Assembly (NCBI GenBank): GCA_947561585.1
Contig: CANNZV010001132.1
Span: 125,289-189,288 of the forward strand
Direction: 5' to 3'
Length of the DNA stretch: 64,000 bases
Origin: Caprella mutica
Lineage: Eukaryota > Arthropoda > Malacostraca > Amphipoda > Caprellidae
In this document: positions 35,001-44,000 of the stretch, piece after piece
Layout of the letters: every line of letters starts with the position of its first letter
How positions within the stretch are numbered: position 1 is the first letter of the stretch
Position numbers and translations under genes: made by a program
The notes under the pieces: model-generated
Databases searched by the model: none
Seen by the model: only the letters and a program-made list of their open reading frames with translations
What the model was told of the DNA's origin: nothing

Positions 35001-38000
35001 ATTTGCAATAGATATAGGTAAGTTTAAGATTTGCAATAGATATAGGTAAGTAATGATTTGCAATAGATATAGGTAAGTAATGATTTGCAATAGATATAGG
35101 TAAGTAATGATTTGCAATAGATATAGGTAAGTAATGATTTGCAATAGATATAGGTAAGTTTAAGATTTGCAATAGATATAGGTAAGTAATGATTTGCAAT
35201 AGATATAGGTAAGTAATGATTTGCAATAGATATAGGTAAGTAATGATTTGCAATAGATATAGGTAAGTAATGATTTGCAATAGATATAGGTAAGTTTAAG
35301 ATTTGCAATAGATATAGGTAAGTAATGATTTGCAATAGATATAGGTAAGTAATGATTTGCAATAGATATAGGTAAGTAATGATTTGCAATAGAGATAGGT
35401 AAGTTTAGGATTTGCAATAGATATAGGTAAGTAATGATTTGCAATAGATATAGATAAGTAATGATTTGCAATAGATATAGGTAAGTAATGATTTGCAATA
35501 GATATAGGTAAGTAATGATTTGCAATAGATATAGGTAAGTAATGATTTGCAATAGATATAGGTAAGTTTAGGATTTGCAATAGATATAGGTAAGTAATGA
35601 TTTGCAATAGATATAGGTAAGTAATGATTTGCAATAGATATAGGTAAGTAATGATTTGCAATAGATATAGGTAAGTAATGATTTGCAATAGATATAGGTA
35701 AGTTTAGGATTTGCAATAGATATAGGTAAGTAATGATTTGCAGTAGATATAGGTAAGTAATGATTTGCAATAGATATAGGTAAGTAATGATTTGCAATAG
35801 ATATAGGTAAGTAATGATTTGCAATAGATATAGGTAAGTAATGATTTGCAATAGATATAGGTAAGTAATGATTTGCAATAGATATAGGTAAGTTTAAGAT
35901 TTGCAATAGATATAGGTAAGTAATGATTTGCAATAGATATAGGTAAGTAATGATTTGCAATAGATATAGGTAAGTAATGATTTGCAGTAGATATAGGTAA
36001 GTAATGATTTGCAATAGATATAGGTAAGTTTAAGATTTGCAATAGATATAGGTAAGTAATGATTTGCAATAGATATAGGTAAGTAATGATTTGCAATAGA
36101 TATAGGTAAGTTTAGGATTTGCAATAGATATAGGTAAGTAATGATTTGCAGTAGATATAGGTAAGTAATGATTTGCAATAGATATAGGTAAGTTTAGGAT
36201 TTGCAATAGATATAGGTAAGTAATGATTTGCAATAGATATAGGTAAGTTTAGGATTTGCAATAGATATAGGTAAGTAATGATTTGCAATAGATATAGGTA
36301 AGTTTAGGATTTGCAATAGATATAGGTAAGTAATGATTTGCAGTAGATATAGGTAAGTAATGATTTGCAATAGATATAGGTAAGTTTAGGATTTGCAATA
36401 GATATAGGTAAGTAATGATTTGCAATAGATATAGGTAAGTAATGATTTGCAATAGATATAGGTAAGTAATGATTTGCAATAGATATAGGTAAGTAATGAT
36501 TTGCAATAGATATAGGTAAGTAATGATTTGCAATAGATATAGGTAAGTAATGATTTGCAATAGATATAGGTAAGTTTAGGATTTGCAATAGATATAGGTA
36601 AGTAATGATTTGCAATAGATATAGGTAAGTAATGATTTGCAATAGATATAGGTAAGTAATGATTTGCAATAGATATAGGTAAGTAATGATTTGCAATAGA
36701 TATAGGTAAGTAATGATTTGCAATAGATATAGGTAAGTAATGATTTGCAATAGATATAGGTAAGTAATGATTTGCAGTAGATATAGGTAAGTAATGATTT
36801 GCAATAGATATAGGTAAGTTTAGGATTTGCAATAGATATAGGTAAGTTTAGGATTTGCAATAGATATAGGTAAGTAATGATTTGCAGTAGATATAGGTAA
36901 GTAATGATTTGCAGTAGATATAGGTAAGTAATGATTTGCAATAGATATAGGTAAGTTTAGGATTTGCAATAGATATAGGTAAGTTTAGGATTTGCAATAG
37001 ATATAGGTAAGTAATGATTTGCAATAGATATAGGTAAGTAATGATTTGCAGTAGATATAGGTAAGTAATGATTTGCAGTAGATATAGGTAAGTAATGATT
37101 TGCAATAGATATAGGTAAGTAATGATTTGCAATAGATATAGGTAAGTTTAGGATTTGCAATAGATATAGGTAAGTAATGATTTGCAATAGATATAGGTAA
37201 GTTTAGGATTTGCAATAGATATAGGTAAGTAATGATTTGCAATAGATATAGGTAAGTAATGATTTGCAATAGATATAGGTAAGTAATGATTTGCAATAGA
37301 TATAGGTAAGTAATGATTTGCAATAGATATAGGTAAGTAATGATTTGCAATAGATATAGGTAAGTAATGATTTGCAATAGATATAGGTAAGTAATGATTT
37401 GCAATAGATATAGGTAAGTTTAAGATTTTCAAAAATTATATCAAGAAGTTATTAATCAAATCATATTTGATTCTAGCTCTACATTGTTCTATGATAGGTA
37501 TTATTTTTAGGGTTATTTCTGAAGCTACTCTTCATTTTCATATTTGTTGCTATGTTAGATAGCTATATTAATAAATGTGTCCACTTTTTTCCTTTCTAGT
37601 TCTTTCACCATTTAGGACAGTTCGGAAGCTCCGATTTATCAGGCATTTTCATATTTTTGATTGCAGTGGAGAAAGTAAATGATAAATAATAATAATTTAC
37701 ATTATTACTTTAATTATTTTATACTCTTTCTTATAATGAAAATATGGAATGGTCTATTAATTCTGAACTCACCCTATTCCCAATGGACTTTTTTGTATTA
37801 AATTAGACATTTTGTTTTTTTGAAGGAGAATGTTTCAAATTTCTTTGCAAATGATAAAATATCGGAATCATTTCATTAAGTTCTGTAAATGCCCCGTTAA
37901 GAATTAGCTACTTGTTTTGTTCAAGAAAACAATTTGCTTGAAGATTTTACACTTTGATGATAGCTAGTGGCGGTACATCTGTAGTGGTAAATATTCTTTA

Positions 38001-41000
38001 TTTTGTACTGCAGGTGGTTCACTGACAAAGATAGCGTACTACTCCACAGTGTCTTACCGTAAAGTTCACTATAATGGAGAGGAGCAGGGAGAGGATAAGG
38101 ACGAGGTGGGTGGGAAAGGCAATATCATAATATATTGAATCTAATAAAGAGGCAAGAGTGCTAATGAGTATTAAACATTTTTTCAGCAAAAAGGTGGAGC
38201 TCATGACAAATTCTCAAGCTCGGAGATTGAACGTCTGCATTTTGTGAAGTTTGAAACGAAATACATTGAGCAATGTTTAGATTTCCTGCGCATTAATCTT
38301 GTCGGTCAAGAGCGAGTGAAAGGAAAACTCATCAAAGTTACCGGTGGAGGAGCTTTCAAATATGCTGAACTTATCCAAGAGAAGTTGGGACTAAAGTGAG
38401 TGGTTGTTGACTATTTAAAGTCTCTCAAACTTTTAATTCTATTCAAAAATGTGTACCCAAATTTTTCCTTTCAGTGTTGACAAAGAAGATGAAATAGCTT
38501 GCCTGATCAAAGGGTGTAATTTCCTGCTCCGCAACATCCCTGATGAGCTGTTTGAGTTTGACAGACACGAAGACCCGCCCTACAAGTTCCTCCCCTCTGA
38601 CCCTAACATTTTCCCCTACCTTCTTGTTAACATTGGCTCTGGCACTAGCATAATGAAGGTCAGACTTCAGTTGTTGTTTGATAAGGGCCATGCACATGTA
38701 GAGTTTTTTAAGTCTTTCCATCAGAGATTTAGCTATGCTCCTCCTACTTTTTCCACCAGATTTTTGAATCATAAGAAAAAATGATATAATTATATATTAT
38801 TTATTTCAATTATATAGTTTTTTGAGATAAATGTATCTTTTCATAAATCAAAATAAGTTTTACTCTAATACAACACTATCTGAAGAAGAAATTAGACGAT
38901 CCTGTAGCTACCGACCAGTCTTGCTACTTCTCACCTCTACCATGACTTCATTCTATCTGATTATCCTCTTTGTAGGTTGAATCAGACAGTTCTTATGAAA
39001 GGATAGGAGGAACCAGTCTTGGAGGGGGTACTTTCTGGGGACTAGGCACCCTCATGACAGGGGCGAGAGGTTTTGATGAACTTCTAGACCTTGCTAGCGA
39101 AGGTGATCACAGGAATGTGGATCTCCTGGTTAAGGATATCTATGGTAAGTGAACTAACTAACTCAGTTTCTTTTTCAGTTGATAAATCATCTACCGTAAG
39201 TTTAATTTTCTCATCATTTTATTTACAGGAGGAGATTACACGTCTCTGAACCTTCCTGGTGATTTGATAGCATCTAGCTTTGGAAAGGCTATGCACCACG
39301 GTACTCTCAACAACAAAGGTAAGAAGGTTGTGTACTTAGGATTTGCTCTTCAGTGGCAATAATCCTTCTTTTATTCATATTCATAAATCATGATAATTAT
39401 GTCCTTTTTTCACGGTAGGCTCATCTCTTTTGTTCATTCCAAATAGTGATATTACGTTCTTTTCATTTACAGTCGGTTTTAGAGGACAAACTACACGTAA
39501 GTGTACAGTCTGCTCTTCCGTACTTTCTGTAGTTTGAAACTAATATTGTAGTTTGTTCGCAAGTACCACGTTTCACCAAAAACATTAATCACTTCACTAA
39601 CAGTTCTGTTAGAGATTATCCTGCTAATGTGTTTGTGTATATTCTCTTTCCTAACAGCTAATTTAATGAGGTAGGCAAACTAATATGTTTGCAGTAGCCA
39701 TTTTATTGAAATTGGAAAAAGTTCTTCTGAATTGGACAGTTCCGTTTTTTTTATCACCAGAAAAAAGAGCTTAGTTATAATAAATATTTTTAAACTGTTA
39801 TTTTAATGGTATCCATAATACCTGCATTTATCAAGGATACCAATTAAAGTAAATGTTGAATATCAATTATTATATATTTCTTTGTCCGAAAATGTGGAAC
39901 TGTCCAATAACTCGTAACTTACCCTAAGCACCGTGTTTTCGCCTCAAGTGTGTGTGGTTCATACAGTGGAGTGATGGAGTAACTTCCTAATGTGTGGAGA
40001 ATTCCTTTCCACAGTCTAACATTTCTGTTATACTAGATTTTATTTGAGAGATTTAAAGAAGTAGAATCTACTCAATGGTCTCAATCAGAAGTAAACAAAA
40101 TGCTATCACATGCTGATAAAAGGCTTCAATAAGAATAATTAAACCTTAGAGAGAAGTAGTAGCTAGCGACTCTTCATACGGTCTCAAAAATATGCACAAA
40201 GTACTAGTTAGCTACTTCACCAATAGAAGATTTCAAAAGTTACTTTTGTATGTTCTATGTAGAATAGGTAGCTATATATTTCCTAGATCAGAGTAACTAA
40301 ACACAATGAATTATGTAAATTATGTAAATTACATGTTGTTCTAAATGCAATATACCGGGTGTGCCAAAAGTCACTTTACCATTTTAAAACTTTATTTCGC
40401 GCAAACTATAGAAGATAGAGCTTATTATTAAACTGCAAACGATAGCAGAATATTTAAAGTTTTTTACTTAAAAAATTCCTTCAAATATCATCCTTCATTT
40501 ATTAGTACATGTGAACTCTAGCTGTCCTGTCTATTTTGCCTCAGTCATCTCGGCATATCTGGTGAAAAGTTGATACTGTATTAGAAATATTCCGTTTTAG
40601 TTCATCAAGCGTTGCTGGATTATTAAGGGATACCTTCTCGATTAAATATTCCCATGGAAAAGTGTTTATCGAATTTCTCATGAACATCTCCTCACTTCAA
40701 TAAATTTCAGTTAAAAATAATATTCAACAATTGTGGCCCTCTCTTCCATCTTGAACTTACACATTTTTAGTGGATTACGATTGGACACATTACAAAGTAA
40801 ATTGGAAATAGCTGAAATCTGAAATTCGTACATTGATTTAGTTTTCACATCTACTAAAACTTTAAACAATCTTCTTAAATTTGCCGTTTGTATCTTTTTT
40901 ATTCTGAGTGTAATAAATATTCAAAATTGTAAAGTGACTTTTGGCCCACCCTGTTTTAATCTCGAGAGTTCCATTTTATTCTTCCTTTTCTGTCCTTCAT

Positions 41001-44000
41001 TTTCTCTGTTGCCAAAACATTCACACTCTCTTGGTAAACCCTTTACTTAACTTTTTTTATTTGTTTCATTTGCTCATAACTCTGTTAAGACGCATCACTA
41101 TATTTCTAATCAACTCTCTCTTAGTGTTTAGCATTTTGTGCATTTGCTAGGTTTAATTTGGAAGTAAAAAGAATGTCCACAATTAAAATATTTAGGTATT
41201 GTGTTTAATATTCGGGTAAAGGTATGAAACAAGAGAATTTTTATATTAACTTCTATTTACTTCAGGTGATTGCTGAAAGCTTTCATGATGGCTGAAAATG
41301 CAATATTAACATAAAAAAGAGCAATATGTTTCTCCAGTGTCGTATCAGTGTTGCATACGTTTACAGATGATCTGAAAATAATGTAGCTAGTATATAAAAA
41401 AATAAATGCAGAAACAAATAGAATGCATTTTGCAATTTTTTTTCCCCTGAACATGGAGAGGACCTCTAAGAAAGTCATATGAATTATGTTTAGTTGTATA
41501 TAGCTTGTGATATCATTTAGTTAGGCTTTTATCTCACAATTACCTATTTTTGAGTTATAGAAATTTTGTAAAGTAGCTTCTAGTTTTCATCCATACACTC
41601 TCTAACTTATTTTGGTGAATATATCTTTATTTTTTATAGGTTTAAATAAAATCTTACACAGCATTATATATATCTAGTTATTACTGAATAGGAATATAGT
41701 TACGAATTAACAGACAGTTCAACTTTTTCAATCATAATAAATAATACCAATTAAAATATCAAAATATATTATTTTCATATAGGACCTAAATTGTGGAACT
41801 GTATAGATTAATTCTTACATCATTGTGTTAAATCACTATTCCCTTTTCTGAGTCATGAATGTAGTTTGTTGTTTTGGCAGGTTTCTCGCCAGCAGACATC
41901 ACTCGCAGTCTCCTGTACACCATCAGCAATGCTATCGGACAAATGGCCTGTCTGCATGCTATGCTGCATAAACTTAACAAAGTGAGTTGCAACTGATGAT
42001 GCTAGTGACTTAGAGAGCTACGTTATATATTCAATAGTCAAATTGTGATATTCAACTCAATGTGCTGAGTGTATCACTATTGGTACAATCTGTTCCAAGT
42101 GGAGATTGTTCAGTTTCTAGTGCAATATTTTTAATAGAGAAATAATAAGTTTGTTGAAAAATTTCCAATTGATCATCACTCTAACTGAAATTTCTTAAGA
42201 TTAACATTTCCAAAAGTTCATTTCTAAGTTTAGTATTTTGAATTTATCTCATTGATGTCATATTAATATATACACTGTAACTATTTGATCTATTATAAAA
42301 TTTAACCTAATAGCTACAATATCTTTGTGTTTAGAAACTGGAAAGCTATCTGATTTAAAACATTCCTACTCAACGGGATATCCATATTATAATAAATAAC
42401 CTCTTGATAAAGTAGAAAGCTATCGGTTACCTGTGGTATCCCAGTAGTCAACCTAGTGCATGGAGTGTACTTTCACTGTCCCCTCTTCTACGAGACCTTC
42501 TCTTTTCACGTCTCTTTGGATCACCTCGTAGTGGATAGGGACAACTTTTTAACGCATAAAATAATAAAAATAATATCATTAATTCTTCTTCACCAGATAT
42601 ATTTTGGTGGCTACTTCTTGCGCTGTCACCCCATCTGTCAGAACAGCATCTCCTATGCCATCAAGTACCAGAGTCAGAACACGGTGAAGGCTTGCTTCCT
42701 CAGACACGAGGGATACCTGGGAGCCGTGGGAGCCTTCCTAAGGGGAGCCGAGGAAGAAGGTAAAGAGTAAACTAGTTAAAACTGGTAATGTAATTTTACA
42801 TCTATTAGAACTATTTTAATTTGAGTAAATTCTGATTATCAGGTGTTTCCACATAGCTATTCTATCTATTAAGACAAAAATAAATAATAATTAGCTATTA
42901 TTTACTTTTCTTATTTGATCGTACATTTGGAACTGTCCAATAACTCGTTTCTTACCCTAACTTCAAATTGAAATTTATTTAGCTACATAAATTTAGTTTC
43001 GAGTTTTTGAAGTAAAAACAACTTAGTGTTTTTACTTTTTCAGATAGCAGTGCCTACTCCTGGGGGGAGAATTACGCCGGTTCATCAGGCTTGCAGGCCC
43101 ACCCCCCAATGGCTAATCCCCCCATTGTACCCACCTGGGCTGAGGGGGCAGTCATTGATCAGCTAGAAATGGATAAGTGTGAGCAGGTAAGGTTCTTATT
43201 TACATAAAAAATAAGTAGCTATCTACCTACAAAAAAATAAGTACCTATCTACCTACAAAAAAATAAGTACCTATCTACCTACCTAAAAAATAAGTACCTA
43301 TCTACCTACCTAAATATACAATAAGTAGCTACCTACCTACATAAAGGAGGTGTTTGTATAGGTGTATATCAGCTATGATGTGCAGCTCTAGACCCAGGGT
43401 ATGATTGTTGTTGTGTATATTTTACCCTGTAACTTTGCAAGTAGGTAGCACTTTATTCTATTTTTGAATGGAAGAGTCTAGCTATGTCTGGGCAGAAATT
43501 TGAATATTTTTCTTCAGAAATTACCTTTTAGTGATCTAAATGCTTGGACTTAAAATAATATAAAATAAAATATACCCTCAGCTTTCCCTGTGAGTGTGTA
43601 TCCCAGGTGTTCCATTTGTTATTCCTAACATTTATTATGACTAGGTACTTTTCCCCACAGTTGCTGACTTACTTCCCACACCTGGCCAATCCACAGCAGT
43701 ATATTCCTGACACGGTAGACCTCACTCAGGACAAAGAGGCCAGGTAATGGTACTGGTAATGTAATAATTGAAAGTCTCATTAAATTCCAAGGGATTTTTT
43801 TTATACTTTGACTGAAATGTGAATAAACTTATGTGGGAACATCAGTAGTAAAAAACCAATCAACTGTATATTTAATTTTTGAAAGCCTTACCTATTAATT
43901 ATATAACTACTCCATCTTGCGGCGAAAACGTCAATAATATTTGTCACTAAATCAGTAGCAACGCCATCAAGCGGTACAACTGACTATACACCCATTTAGC

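Noticed and set aside
29011..37427. CRISPR array
   Set aside because: Units are contiguous with no variable spacers, in an animal intron, and match an exon end.
28944..37432. Dozens of minus-strand reading frames up to 887 codons with [18 protein letters not shown] or CKSLLTYIY repeats
   Set aside because: They arise because the 27-bp unit lacks stops on the minus strand in all frames. Period, frame jumps at 28-bp units and lack of any flanking gene structure show they are repeat artefacts.
38443..38784. Single-exon proteins of 109 and 111 residues on both strands
   Set aside because: The plus frame is PANK4 exon 4 read past its donor at 38659; the minus frame is its shadow.
43196..43345. 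Fourth donor-copying array in PANK4
   Set aside because: The ~28-bp units start after the donor and do not contain it, so this is an ordinary intronic tandem repeat.
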